Shown: positions 6,946 through 15,488, counted from the first letter of the stretch. The stretch is DNA of 30,603 nt from UBA1189 sp045612925 (GCA_045612925.1 JAZKZX010000028.1:1-30603); one strand, 5' to 3'. The notes: a model not told the origin generated them from the letters alone. Translations and numbers: made by a program.

Positions 6946-8217
6946 ATGCTTTGCAAGGAAGAAAGAACGCGAATCATTTCGCTCATACAACGTGAAGTGG
7001 TGCCAGCAATAGGTTGCACCGAGCCAGTAGCAGTAGCCCTATGTGCAGCACGAGCCGCCGAACTGTTAGGCGCATTGCCCGAACGGGTGGAGGTGGAACT
7101 CAGCATGAATGTGCTGAAGAATGCTATGGGTGTAGGTATACCCGGCACAGGTATGATAGGTTTGCCCATCGCCATCGCCTTAGGCATGATTGTGGGCAAG
7201 AGTAGCTATATGCTCGAAGTGCTCAAGGATGTCACCCCCGAAGCCGTAGAGCGCGGTAAACAGTATATCGATGAGGGGCGCATCAGCATACGCCTCAAGG
7301 AGGATGCCCCCGACGGACTATATATAAAGGTGGTGGCACATGCTGGTAATGACACCGAGCAGGCAATCATCTGTGGGGCACACACCCGATTTGTCAAGGA
7401 GGAGGAGCTCTTGGCGCAGCATGACGCAACCGACGCTATAGCTCACGAGGAGGATATAGCACTCGACCTACGGTGTATATATGAATTTGTCACCGAGACG
7501 CCCTTCGAGGAAATCGCTTTCATCGAGGAATCGGGACGCATGAATATGGCAGCAGCCGAAAATGCTTTCAAGGCCCACTATGGGCATAGAGTAGGATGTA
7601 TGCTCAAGGACCAAAAGACGCAGCCATTGGTGGGAGATAGCACATTGACACATGTCATGGCATACACCTGCTCGGCTTGTGATGCGCGTATGTCGGGAGC
7701 ACCCATCCCCGTGATGTCCAACTCGGGCAGTGGCAATCAGGGTATTGCGGCTACAGTGCCTGTAGCTATATATGCACGCGACCATAAGGTGCCTCATGAG
7801 ACTTATGTGAGAGCATTGGCGTTGAGTAACTTGACAGCGATATACATCAAGCAGAGTCTGGGACGATTGTCTGCATTATGCGGATGTATTGTTGCCTCTA
7901 CAGGAGCCAGCTGTGCGCTTACTTACATGATGGGAGGCTCCTATGAGCAGATAGGATATGCTGTGAAGAATATGATTGCCAACCTCACTGGTATGATATG
8001 CGATGGCGCTAAACCCAGTTGCTCGCTGAAGCTCTCGAGTGGCGTATCTACGGCTATGCTATCGGCCATGCTGGCTATGCAAAACCGCTCGGTGACGAAT
8101 CTTGAGGGTATCATCGATGAGGATGTAGATCGCAGCATACGCAATCTGACAAGCATAGGGCGTGAAGCTATGGAGGAGACTAATCGTATGGTGGTGGGTA
8201 TCATGACGAGCAAATAA
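6946..8217 (+). CDS. UPF0597 / L-cysteine desulfidase-like protein
   Basis: A 423-aa protein of the UPF0597 family (E. coli YhaM/CyuA and archaeal L-cysteine desulfidase), related to the alpha chain of Fe-S L-serine dehydratases. The expected activity is breakdown of L-cysteine to pyruvate, ammonia and sulfide in the cytoplasm, using an oxygen-sensitive [4Fe-4S] cluster. Visible signatures: IGCTEPVAVALCAARA near the N-terminus, glycine-rich VGIPGTGMIGLPIA, and the conserved SNSGSGNQGIAATVPV. Candidate cluster cysteines lie in YTCSACDAR, ALCGCIVA and MICDGAKPSCSLKLSSG. The substrate cannot be settled from sequence; serine is the alternative. It is a single gene between the kinase and tyrS. Confidence 0.88.
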   Translation: MLCKEERTRIISLIQREVVPAIGCTEPVAVALCAARAAELLGALPERVEVELSMNVLKNAMGVGIPGTGMIGLPIAIALGMIVGKSSYMLEVLKDVTPEAVERGKQYIDEGRISIRLKEDAPDGLYIKVVAHAGNDTEQAIICGAHTRFVKEEELLAQHDATDAIAHEEDIALDLRCIYEFVTETPFEEIAFIEESGRMNMAAAENAFKAHYGHRVGCMLKDQKTQPLVGDSTLTHVMAYTCSACDARMSGAPIPVMSNSGSGNQGIAATVPVAIYARDHKVPHETYVRALALSNLTAIYIKQSLGRLSALCGCIVASTGASCALTYMMGGSYEQIGYAVKNMIANLTGMICDGAKPSCSLKLSSGVSTAMLSAMLAMQNRSVTNLEGIIDEDVDRSIRNLTSIGREAMEETNRMVVGIMTSK

Positions 8218-8272
8218 ACTCTCTTTTTGCACAAAAACGATGCTAATAACACGAAGGTGCTAATATATTTAG

Positions 8273-8280
8273 TACCTTTG
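8273..8280 (+). promoter_or_regulatory. Promoter -7 box for tyrS
   Basis: TACCTTTG matches TAnnTTTG, 36 bp before the tyrS ATG. No convincing -33 element is seen at the expected spacing. Confidence 0.5.
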
Positions 8281-8315
8281 CATGCAAATAATAAGGATAT
8301 AATAAAACTGAAGAT

Positions 8316-9608
8316 ATGAACTTTGTAGAAGAACTTCAATGGCGCGGCATGGTGCACACCATGATGCCAGGAACAGAAGAGTTGTTGAATAAAGAGATGG
8401 TAACGGCTTACTTGGGTATCGACCCTACAGCCGACTCACTGCATATCGGTCACCTCTGCGGTGTGATGATGCTCCGTCACCTCCAGCGTTGTGGACATAA
8501 GCCGCTGGCTCTCGTGGGTGGTGCTACAGGTATGATTGGCGACCCCTCGGGTAAGTCGCAGGAACGTAATCTGCTCAATGAGGAGACCCTCCGCCACAAT
8601 CAGGAGTGCATCAAGAAGCAGTTGGCCAAGTTTCTCGACTTTGAGAGCGATGCGCCTAACTGCGCTGAACTTGTGAACAACTACGACTGGATGAAGGACT
8701 TTACCTTCCTTGATTTTGCACGCGAGGTGGGCAAGCACATTACTGTGAACTACATGATGGCAAAGGACTCTGTGCAGAAACGTCTCAATGGTGAAGCTCG
8801 TGATGGTCTCTCATTCACCGAGTTTACCTATCAGCTCCTTCAGGGCTACGACTTCCTCTACCTCAACGAGCATAAGAATTGTAAGCTCCAGATGGGTGGT
8901 AGCGACCAGTGGGGTAACATCACTACGGGTGCCGAGCTCATCCGTCGCACCAGCGGAAACGAGGTATATGCACTCACTTGTCCGCTCATCACCAAGGCTG
9001 ATGGCGGTAAGTTTGGTAAGACAGAATCTGGTAATGTGTGGCTCGATCCCCGTTACACCTCACCCTATAAGTTCTATCAGTTCTGGCTCAATGTGAGCGA
9101 TGACGATGCTGCCAAGTACATCAAGATCTTCACGGCTATCGGTCGCGAAGAGATTGAAGCGCTCATTGCCGAGCATGCCGAGGCTCCTCATATGCGTATC
9201 TTGCAGAAACGCCTTGCCAAGGAGGTGACTATCATGGTGCATTCAGAGGCCGACTACGAGGCTGCTGTTGAGGCTTCAGGTATTCTTTTCGGTAACAATA
9301 CTCACGATGCTCTCGTGAAACTCGACGAGGATACCTTGCTCGCCGTATTCGACGGTGTACCCCAGTTCAAGGTCTCACGCGCCAAGATTGAGTCTGGCGT
9401 GAAGGCCGTAGATCTTTTCGTTGAGGATTCTGCCGTATTCCCCTCAAAGGGTGAGATGCGCAAGATGGCACAGGGTGGTGGCGTATCGCTCAACAAGGAG
9501 AAGCTGGCTGCCTTTGACCAGGAAATCACTACTGCGGATTTGCTCAATGACAAATATCTGCTCGTGCAGCGTGGTAAGAAGAACTACTTCTTGCTCATTG
9601 CGGAGTAA
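8316..9608 (+). CDS. tyrS: Tyrosyl-tRNA synthetase
   Basis: Class I synthetase charging tRNA-Tyr in the cytoplasm. The 430-aa length is standard for the bacterial TyrRS-alpha type. Visible motifs: the HIGH motif in DSLHIGHLCG, the tyrosine-pocket segment YQLLQGYDFLYL, QMGGSDQWGNI, and the KMSKS-equivalent loop as KFGKTESGNVW. The C-terminal 65 residues form the S4-like RNA-binding domain. It is preceded by a TAnnTTTG box and followed by tRNA-Gln, which has its own promoter. Confidence 0.97.
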   Translation: MNFVEELQWRGMVHTMMPGTEELLNKEMVTAYLGIDPTADSLHIGHLCGVMMLRHLQRCGHKPLALVGGATGMIGDPSGKSQERNLLNEETLRHNQECIKKQLAKFLDFESDAPNCAELVNNYDWMKDFTFLDFAREVGKHITVNYMMAKDSVQKRLNGEARDGLSFTEFTYQLLQGYDFLYLNEHKNCKLQMGGSDQWGNITTGAELIRRTSGNEVYALTCPLITKADGGKFGKTESGNVWLDPRYTSPYKFYQFWLNVSDDDAAKYIKIFTAIGREEIEALIAEHAEAPHMRILQKRLAKEVTIMVHSEADYEAAVEASGILFGNNTHDALVKLDEDTLLAVFDGVPQFKVSRAKIESGVKAVDLFVEDSAVFPSKGEMRKMAQGGGVSLNKEKLAAFDQEITTADLLNDKYLLVQRGKKNYFLLIAE

Positions 9609-9623
9609 AAAAATAGCTGAAAA

Positions 9624-9655
9624 TTTGCAAGGGTAGATAAAAACATCTATCTTTG
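9624..9655 (+). promoter_or_regulatory. Promoter of tRNA-Gln
   Basis: TTTG (9624-9627), 20 bp, TATCTTTG (9648-9655): a complete Bacteroidota promoter 31 bp before the tRNA 5' end. Confidence 0.8.
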
Positions 9656-9686
9656 CACCGCTTTTCCGAGAGGAGGCGCAGAGGAT

Positions 9687-9757
9687 TGTCCTATGGTGTA
9701 ATGGTAGCACAACAGGTTTTGGTTCTGTTTGTCTTGGTTCGAATCCAGGTAGGACAA
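9687..9757 (+). tRNA. tRNA-Gln (anticodon UUG)
   Basis: Acceptor stem TGTCCTA/TAGGACA pairs perfectly; the T-arm is CTTGG-TTCGAAT-CCAGG; the anticodon stem ACAGG/TCTGT has one G-U pair. The loop TTTTGGT places TTG at 34-36. CCA is not encoded. Confidence 0.95.
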
Positions 9758-9789
9758 CTCAAAAAATGTCATAATGTGTAAATGTTTGG

Positions 9790-9825
9790 GAAGTTATCAG
9801 TTTCGGCTGGTGGCTTCTTTTTTTT
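9790..9825 (+). terminator. Terminator after tRNA-Gln
   Basis: GAAGTTATCAG pairs with CTGGTGGCTTC along 11 positions including G-U pairs, with loop TTTCGG, followed by eight T. It sits 32 bp past the tRNA. Confidence 0.8.
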
Positions 9826-9863
9826 GCTATGTTGCAAAACATATTCAGATTTTGGCTAAACCG

Positions 9864-9895
9864 CTTGCAATGCTATGAAATATAAAGTAACTTTG
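9864..9895 (+). promoter_or_regulatory. Promoter of the NfeD-like/flotillin unit
   Basis: CTTG (9864-9867), 20 bp, TAACTTTG (9888-9895). It lies 48 bp before the ATG at 9944. Confidence 0.7.
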
Positions 9896-9943
9896 TCCGA
9901 GGAAGTGCGATAAACGGCTTCGTTAGATAATCAAATAATTAGT

Positions 9944-10507
9944 ATGATGGATAAGTTTCTTGCGTTAGAACTCCCCATGCAGGTCTTTTGGGGGTTGGCA
10001 ATAATCTCAAGTGCCTTTTTCTTGGTGCAGACAGTCATGGCATTCCTTGGCCTTGACGCAGATACTGAAGATGGGGCAGGATTTGAAGATGTAGAGTTGG
10101 ATGGCGTATCGGGCTATTTCACCTTCCGCAATCTCATTAACTTCATGCTTGGCTACGGATGGGCGGGTGTGGTACTCTACGACTCCATCCCCAATATGAT
10201 GTGGTTGCAGTTGGCTGCCATGGGAGTCGGTGTTTGCTTTGTATTCGTCTTTGTCCTTATCATCCGCCAAGTCATGAAACTTTCCACCGACAAGACTTTC
10301 CAAATGGAAGAGGCTGTAGGGCAGATTGCCGACACCTACTTGCGTATCCCCGGCAATAAGGAGGGTGTGGGCAAGGTGATGGTTAGCGTGCGCGGCTCAA
10401 TGCATGAACTCGAGGCAATGACCGAAGGCGATGCCATCCCTACAGGAGCCAAGGTGCGTGTCACCAAAGTTCTCGGCTCAGAACTTCTTGAGGTAGAGCG
10501 AGTATAA
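9944..10507 (+). CDS. NfeD-like membrane protein with OB-fold domain, flotillin partner
   Basis: A 187-aa inner-membrane protein. Three hydrophobic segments occur at roughly residues 14-36, 64-82 and 88-107. A soluble C-terminal domain of about 70 residues (from VGQIADTYLRIPG to the end) has the small beta-rich character of NfeD/YqiJ OB-fold domains. It is 40 bp upstream of a flotillin gene; NfeD-type proteins are commonly paired with flotillins or other SPFH proteins and are thought to assist their membrane assemblies. The family call rests on topology, size and neighbour more than a sharp motif. ATG 9944 is followed by a second ATG at 9947; either may be used. Confidence 0.75.
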   Translation: MMDKFLALELPMQVFWGLAIISSAFFLVQTVMAFLGLDADTEDGAGFEDVELDGVSGYFTFRNLINFMLGYGWAGVVLYDSIPNMMWLQLAAMGVGVCFVFVFVLIIRQVMKLSTDKTFQMEEAVGQIADTYLRIPGNKEGVGKVMVSVRGSMHELEAMTEGDAIPTGAKVRVTKVLGSELLEVERV

Positions 10508-10547
10508 TCTTTATAGCTAACAATAAACCATTAAATATTCTAAAACT

Positions 10548-11915
10548 ATGAGCATTGCATTTTTAGGACTGATACTGGTGATGGTAGGTTTCACTACCGT
10601 AGCAGCAGTGATTCGTCGTTATAGACGTTGTCCGTCAGACAAAATCTTAGTAGTATATGGTAAGACAGGCGGTGGCTCTGCCAAGTGTATCCATGGTGGC
10701 GGTAAGTTTGTATGGCCCATCATTCAGGACTATGCTTACTTGAACCTTACTCCCATCTCTATTGATGCGAATTTGACCAATGCGCTTTCGCGTCAGAATA
10801 TTCGTGTGGATGTACCTTGTCGCTTTACCGTAGGTATCTCTACCGAGCCGGATTCAATGAACAATGCTGCCGAGCGTTTGCTTGGCTTGAGTTCGAGCGA
10901 GATTCAAGAGCTCGCCCGTGATATACTCTTTGGTCAGCTCCGTTTGGTCATCGCTACCATGTCTATTGAGGAGATCAATAGTGACCGCGATAAGTTCCTT
11001 GAAAATATCTCCAAGAATGTAGAGGTGGAACTTAAGAAGATTGGTCTGCGTCTCATCAATGTGAATGTAACTGACATTAAGGACGAGAGTGGCTACATCG
11101 AAGCTCTCGGTAAGGAGGCTGCTGCCAAAGCCATCAACGAGGCGAAGGTAAGTGTGGCAGAGCAGGATAAGTACGGTGAAATTGGTAAGGCTGAGGCGGT
11201 GCGTGATACCCGTATCAAGACCTCTGAAGCTAATGCTATTGCTGTAAAGGGTGAAAACAATGCGCAGATTGACATTGCTAACTCTAACGCTCACCGTCGT
11301 GAGAAGGAGGCTGAAGCCAATAGACTCGCCATAGCGGCCGAGAAGGTGCAACAGGCGAAAGCATTGCAAGAGGCATATGCAGCAGAAAAGGAGGCCGAGC
11401 TTGCCCGTGCTGAGCGTGAGCGCTCTACCCAACAGGCCAACATCATCGTGCCCGAAGAGATTGAGAAACAACGCCGCATCATTGAGGCTGAGGCTGAGGC
11501 TGAGAAGGCTCGTGTGAAGGCGAAGGGTGAGGCCGATGCTATCTATGCCAAGATGGAGGCTGAAGCTAAGGGTCTCTACGAGATTCTTACCAAGCAGGCT
11601 GCCGGTTATGACAAGATGGTGCAGGCTGCTGGCGGCGACGCCAACAAGGCATATATGCTGCTCTTACTCGAGAAGTTGCCTGAATTGGTGAAGACTCAAG
11701 TGGAGGCTGTCAAGGGTGTCAATATCGATCATGTTACCGTTTGGGATTCGGGTAACAATGCCGATGGTAAGGGCTCTACAGCTAACTTCGTGTCTGGATT
11801 GATGAAGTCGGTTCCTCCTTTGAACGATCTCTTCGACCTCGCGGGCATGAACCTTCCCGAATATCTCGGCAAGAAGTCAGAAGTGCAGGATGCCACTGCC
11901 GTAGAGGAAGACTAA
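10548..11915 (+). CDS. Flotillin-family SPFH protein
   Basis: A 455-aa membrane scaffold protein expected to form large oligomeric cages or microdomains at the inner membrane. One N-terminal transmembrane helix (residues about 3-22) is followed by an SPFH domain (about 30-190, including GGGKFVWPIIQDYAYLNL). A long alanine/glutamate/lysine-rich coiled coil (about 190-350) contains KEAAAKAINEAKVS and EAEAEAEKARVKAKGEAD. The flotillin-type C-terminus follows (AYMLLLLEKLPELVKTQ ... VTVWDSG). It is co-transcribed with the NfeD-like gene upstream and ends at a perfect terminator hairpin at 11943. Cargo or lipid partners are not indicated by context. Confidence 0.93.
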   Translation: MSIAFLGLILVMVGFTTVAAVIRRYRRCPSDKILVVYGKTGGGSAKCIHGGGKFVWPIIQDYAYLNLTPISIDANLTNALSRQNIRVDVPCRFTVGISTEPDSMNNAAERLLGLSSSEIQELARDILFGQLRLVIATMSIEEINSDRDKFLENISKNVEVELKKIGLRLINVNVTDIKDESGYIEALGKEAAAKAINEAKVSVAEQDKYGEIGKAEAVRDTRIKTSEANAIAVKGENNAQIDIANSNAHRREKEAEANRLAIAAEKVQQAKALQEAYAAEKEAELARAERERSTQQANIIVPEEIEKQRRIIEAEAEAEKARVKAKGEADAIYAKMEAEAKGLYEILTKQAAGYDKMVQAAGGDANKAYMLLLLEKLPELVKTQVEAVKGVNIDHVTVWDSGNNADGKGSTANFVSGLMKSVPPLNDLFDLAGMNLPEYLGKKSEVQDATAVEED

Positions 11916-11942
11916 ACACCCAGAAGAATTTCCATAAACGAC

Positions 11943-11966
11943 AAAGGAGGCCAATCGGCCTCCTTT
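11943..11966 (+). terminator. Hairpin terminator after flotillin gene
   Basis: AAAGGAGGCC pairs perfectly with GGCCTCCTTT around loop AATC, 27 bp after the stop at 11915. Confidence 0.8.
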
Positions 11967-11990
11967 GCTAGTTGTAAAGGATAGGATTGT

Positions 11991-12089
11991 CTAGGGCTAG
12001 CTAGGACAACCTAGGACAACCTAGGACAACCTAGAGTATCTAGACTATCTAGGGATTCTAGAGATTCTAGAGATTCTTGGATTTTCTAG
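11991..12089. repeat. CTAG-based short tandem array (10-mers then 9-mers)
   Basis: Eleven CTAG tetramers occur in 99 bp. Three exact CTAGGACAAC 10-mers start at 12001, 12011 and 12021. They are followed by 9-bp units at 12031, 12040, 12049, 12058 and 12067 (CTAGAGTAT, CTAGACTAT, CTAGGGATT, CTAGAGATT twice) and a degenerate unit at 12076. The array lies between the flotillin terminator and the convergent 3' end of the radical SAM gene and encodes nothing obvious. Confidence 0.9.
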
Positions 12090-12113
12090 TACAGGATCGA
12101 GACTCCCAACAGC

Positions 12114-13988
12114 CTACCTACCGAACAGCTTATCTATGAGGTCACGGCGTCCCATGCGGCGTAGCTCCTCCATGATGGCACGGCGCATCTCGGGCTTGTA
12201 CCAGAAGAAGAACTGGCGTTGGGCGAGCTTGTCGCGCTGTGACTTGGCCGAGAAGATGGGCTGCAACGTGTAGGGATGAAAGCCCGTATACCAGGCTTCT
12301 GTGCTTACTGTCATAGGAGTAGGCGTGAAGTCCTGTACCTGCTCAAGGTGGAAGTCCATACGCTTGGTGAGCACAGCCAGTTCGGCCATGTCTTCGGCTG
12401 TACAGCCTGGGTGGCTGCTGATAAAGTAAGGAATAATCTGCTGACGGAGGTTCTCTTCACGATTGATGCGATCAAAGATACGCTTAAACTGCTCGAACTG
12501 CTCAAACGAAGGCTTGCGCATGATGTGCAACACTGCATCGGAAGTGTGCTCGGGCGCTACTTTGAGGCGACCGCTCACATGGTGTGTGATAAGTTCCTGC
12601 GTATATTCCTTGGCAGCGCGATTCACGGCCTCATCGTCGCTACGATGTAGCAGCAAGTCGTAACGCACACCGCTGCCTATAAAACTCTTCTTTATCTCGG
12701 GCAGTGCATCTACGGCTCGGTATATTTCGAGCAAGGGCCGATGGTCGGTGTTGAGGTTAGGACACACCTTGGGGTGTATGCACGAGGGACGCTTGCAACG
12801 GGCGCAAAGCGTTTTATCCTTGCCGCCCATGCCATACATGTTGGCCGAGGGACCTCCGAGGTCGCTTAGGTAGCCCTTGAAGTCGGGCAGCTGAGCCACG
12901 GCTTTTACCTCTTTGAGTATGCTTTCCTTGCTGCGGCTCACGATGAACTTGCCTTGGTGCGCCGATATGGTGCAGAAGGCACAACCGCCAAAACATCCGC
13001 GATGGATATTTACCGAGTGCTTGATCATATCGTAGGCAGGGATGCGCTTACCCTTGTATCTTGGGTGAGGCAGTCGGGTGTAGGGCAAGTCAAACGAGTG
13101 ATCCAACTCCTCCGTCGTCATGGGTGGATAGGGAGCATTGACCACCACGCACTTTCCCTCAACCTCTTGTATGAGGCGCGAGGCGTGCAGCTTGTTTGAT
13201 TCTTCCTCGATATGGCGGAAGTTGGCCGCTTCGGCTCGCTTGTCGTGCAGGCATTGCTCATGGCTGTTGAGCACTATATCCTCTGTTGTTATTCCACCTG
13301 GTATGGACTCCTTGTTGGGGTAGAGGATGGCAGTCTGAGGAATACAGCCCCCCTCAATTCCCCCAAGGGGGGATGACATAGTCGTACATTGTTCCTCCCC
13401 TTTGGGGGAGTTAGAGGAGGCCTTCTTTAGACGTCTCGCAATCTCCACTATCGGTTTCTCTCCCATGCCATAGACGAGGATGTCGGCGCCACTATCGCAG
13501 AGGATGCTGCGGCGCACGCAGTCTTGCCAGTAGTCGTAGTGGGTGAGACGACGCATTGAGGCCTCTATACCTCCGAGTACAACGGGTACATCGGGGTAGA
13601 GGCGTTTGAGTATTTGGGTATATACGATTGACGGATATTCGGGTCGTAGGTCGTGTCGTCCGTCGGGTGTGTAGGCATCTTCGCTGCGCAGGCGTTTGTT
13701 GGCGGTATACTTGTTCACCATTGAGTCCATGCATCCTGCCGTGACACCAAAGAAGAGGCGTGGACGCCCCATCTTACGGAAGTCTCGCAGGTCGTCACGC
13801 CAGTTGGGTTGGGGCACGATGGCCACGTGTAGCCCCTCGGCCTCGAGTATACGCCCTATCACGGCAGCGCCAAACGAGGGATGGTCTACATAGGCATCGC
13901 CCGAGAAGAGCACCACGTCCACCTCGTCCCATCCGCGCATCTCCATCTCCTTGCGCGTCGTAGGGAGAAAATCCGTCAGTTGGGGCAT
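12114..13988 (-). CDS. YgiQ-family radical SAM protein
   Basis: A 624-aa member of the YgiQ/UPF0313 radical SAM family; the reaction is unknown. The N-terminal region (LPTTRKEMEMRGW, DVVLFSGDAYVDHPSFG) is family-typical. The cluster motif CFGGCAFC supplies Cys332, Cys336 and Cys339. Further cysteines cluster in CARCKRPSCIHPKVC, and the C-terminal signature YFISSHPGCTAEDM is present. The start at 13988 overlaps the previous gene's stop as TAATG, suggesting coupled translation; a longer frame to 14027 would overlap that gene by 40 bp. Residues about 189-214 are encoded by a GC-rich inverted-repeat element (13347-13422) and look like an in-frame insertion just before IPQTAILYPN. It is last in an apparent three-gene run with the 104-aa unknown and a GNAT protein. 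Confidence 0.92.
   Translation of the reverse strand: MPQLTDFLPTTRKEMEMRGWDEVDVVLFSGDAYVDHPSFGAAVIGRILEAEGLHVAIVPQPNWRDDLRDFRKMGRPRLFFGVTAGCMDSMVNKYTANKRLRSEDAYTPDGRHDLRPEYPSIVYTQILKRLYPDVPVVLGGIEASMRRLTHYDYWQDCVRRSILCDSGADILVYGMGEKPIVEIARRLKKASSNSPKGEEQCTTMSSPLGGIEGGCIPQTAILYPNKESIPGGITTEDIVLNSHEQCLHDKRAEAANFRHIEEESNKLHASRLIQEVEGKCVVVNAPYPPMTTEELDHSFDLPYTRLPHPRYKGKRIPAYDMIKHSVNIHRGCFGGCAFCTISAHQGKFIVSRSKESILKEVKAVAQLPDFKGYLSDLGGPSANMYGMGGKDKTLCARCKRPSCIHPKVCPNLNTDHRPLLEIYRAVDALPEIKKSFIGSGVRYDLLLHRSDDEAVNRAAKEYTQELITHHVSGRLKVAPEHTSDAVLHIMRKPSFEQFEQFKRIFDRINREENLRQQIIPYFISSHPGCTAEDMAELAVLTKRMDFHLEQVQDFTPTPMTVSTEAWYTGFHPYTLQPIFSAKSQRDKLAQRQFFFWYKPEMRRAIMEELRRMGRRDLIDKLFGR
13347..13422. repeat. 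Paired inverted GC-rich repeat element (copy 2), inside a coding region
   Basis: Arm 13347-13375 contains TTCCCCCAAGGGGGGA. Arm 13392-13422 is its inverted relative (CTCCCCTTTGGGGGAG). A 16-bp spacer separates them. The pair lies in frame in the radical SAM gene without disrupting it. The design (C-run, AA, G-run arm plus inverted arm) matches the element at 1151-1287, with lower identity. Confidence 0.75.
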
Positions 13989-14302
13989 TATTCTTCGCTT
14001 TGTGTTTGTTCGCGTCCTGCGAGCCACTCACTGTAGAGTGCCATGAGCGCACTGAGGCCAATGGCCTTCATGTTGTCGTGGTAGAGCACGTCGACACAAA
14101 GGCTCAGCAAGTCTTTGCACTCCTCTTGTGAGGCGATGAGCGAGCGAACGGTGAGCTTCAGTTTGTTGAGAACTTCCTCATCTACGATGCCGTTGCTACC
14201 TACGAGACCAGCAAACAGTTGGTATTTCTCTATGGTGTACAAGTGCTCGTCGCTAACGACGATGCTGCGTGTACCGCTCTTGTTGGTTGTAATGCTATAC
14301 AT
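13988..14302 (-). CDS. Conserved-looking 104-aa protein of unknown function
   Basis: Not recognised. It is a soluble protein of 104 aa. The N-terminal third is beta-like (MYSITTNKSGTRSIVVSDEH), and the rest is mainly helical with leucines at regular spacing (EEVLNKLKLTVRSLIAS, CKDLLSLCVDVLYHDN). It has no signal peptide, membrane segment or metal motif apart from two cysteines. It starts 14 bp after the GNAT gene stop and its own stop overlaps the radical SAM start as TAATG. Tight packing between two real genes and coding-like composition make it a genuine gene; an accessory role to either neighbour is only a guess. Confidence 0.8.
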   Translation of the reverse strand: MYSITTNKSGTRSIVVSDEHLYTIEKYQLFAGLVGSNGIVDEEVLNKLKLTVRSLIASQEECKDLLSLCVDVLYHDNMKAIGLSALMALYSEWLAGREQTQSEE

Positions 14303-14316
14303 ATATGTTGTCTTTT

Positions 14317-15447
14317 TTATAGTTCTTTCTTATAGGCACGGCGGCGCTTGTGGTTTTCACGCTCGAAGTAGTCCCACTGTGACTGCATCTTGGTGTTGGC
14401 TTCCAACTCGGGATTACTCTCCGAGTATTTGTATCCCAACTGGCTATGTACGGGGATGATATCTTCGAATATTAATGCCACGGCACCCTTGCCTTGATAT
14501 TCGGGCTTGACGGCCACGAGCAGCATCTCTGATGTTTGTGTGTCGTTCCATTTGAGTGCCTTGAGCAGATGCCACCAACCGAAGGGGAACATGAATCCCC
14601 GCGCCTTCTGGAATGCTTTGGCGAGTGAAGGCAGCAACACGCCGAAACCCACAAGGTTGTCATCCTTGTCCACGATGATGGGCACCAAGCGGAGATCGAG
14701 CAATGGTAGGTATGCTGCGATGTACTGCTGTATCTGCTGGGGCGACAATGCCGAGTATCCATAGAGGTGTGCATAAGCCTCATTGAGCAGTTCGAAGATG
14801 GCTACGCCTCGCTCCTTGGCCAATTTGCGGTGTGAGGTATACTTCACCACTTTTAGTCCAAAGCGTTCTTTTACGATACGTGCCACACGGGCATGCTTGT
14901 CAGGAAGTGCCTCTGGTGTGGTGAGTAGATACTCCTGCCAGTCGGCATCCTTCTCATACCCCATACGTTCCATGTGCTGGGGGTAGTAGGGATAGTTGTA
15001 TATGGTGGCCATGGTGCCTATGCGGTCAAATCCCTCGATAAGCATTCCTTCGGGGTCGAAGTCGGTGAATCCCAGAGGACCGTTCACCTCCTCCATACCA
15101 CGCTCCTTGCCCCACTGCTCCACGGTGGCAAAGAGGGCATCCACCACCTCGGCATCATCGATGAAGTCGACCCATCCGAAGCGTACCACTTTCTTCTCCC
15201 AACGCGCATTGGCCTTGTGGTTGATGATGGCCACGATGCGCCCCACGACCTTGCCGTCCTTGATGGCGATGAAGGGCTGCGCCTCGCAAAACTCGAACGC
15301 TGCATTCTTCTTGGGGTCAAGCGTGTCGCGCACATCGGTGAATAGTTCAGGCACCGCGTAGGGCGAGTCCTTGTATAATTCGTAGTTGAAGCAGATGAAC
15401 TGCTTCATCTCTTTCTTCGTAGTTACGGGTTTGATGGTTACTGACAT
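14317..15447 (-). CDS. GNAT-fold N-acetyltransferase-like protein (YghO type)
   Basis: A 376-aa cytoplasmic protein of the long YghO-like family with a GNAT acetyltransferase fold. N-terminal features are FNYELYKDSPYAVPEL and the GKVVGRIVAIINHKAN strand pair. The middle carries NGPLGFTDFDPEGMLIEGF, a characteristic segment. The C-terminal half contains VPIIVDKDDNLVGFGV and the acetyl-CoA-loop-like VKPEYQGKGAVALIF, which resembles the GNAT Q/RxxGxG/A pyrophosphate loop. The substrate is unknown. It is first in the run leading to the 104-aa protein and the radical SAM protein. A weak promoter-like box (TAACTTTA) lies upstream at 15489-15496. Confidence 0.8.
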   Translation of the reverse strand: MSVTIKPVTTKKEMKQFICFNYELYKDSPYAVPELFTDVRDTLDPKKNAAFEFCEAQPFIAIKDGKVVGRIVAIINHKANARWEKKVVRFGWVDFIDDAEVVDALFATVEQWGKERGMEEVNGPLGFTDFDPEGMLIEGFDRIGTMATIYNYPYYPQHMERMGYEKDADWQEYLLTTPEALPDKHARVARIVKERFGLKVVKYTSHRKLAKERGVAIFELLNEAYAHLYGYSALSPQQIQQYIAAYLPLLDLRLVPIIVDKDDNLVGFGVLLPSLAKAFQKARGFMFPFGWWHLLKALKWNDTQTSEMLLVAVKPEYQGKGAVALIFEDIIPVHSQLGYKYSESNPELEANTKMQSQWDYFERENHKRRRAYKKEL

Positions 15448-15488
15448 TGTATATTGCTGTTTAATATGTTTATTATGATAAAGATGCG

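Noticed and set aside
10854..11471. 205-codon - strand ORF opposite the flotillin gene
   Set aside because: Antisense of the coiled coil; no motif and no promoter.
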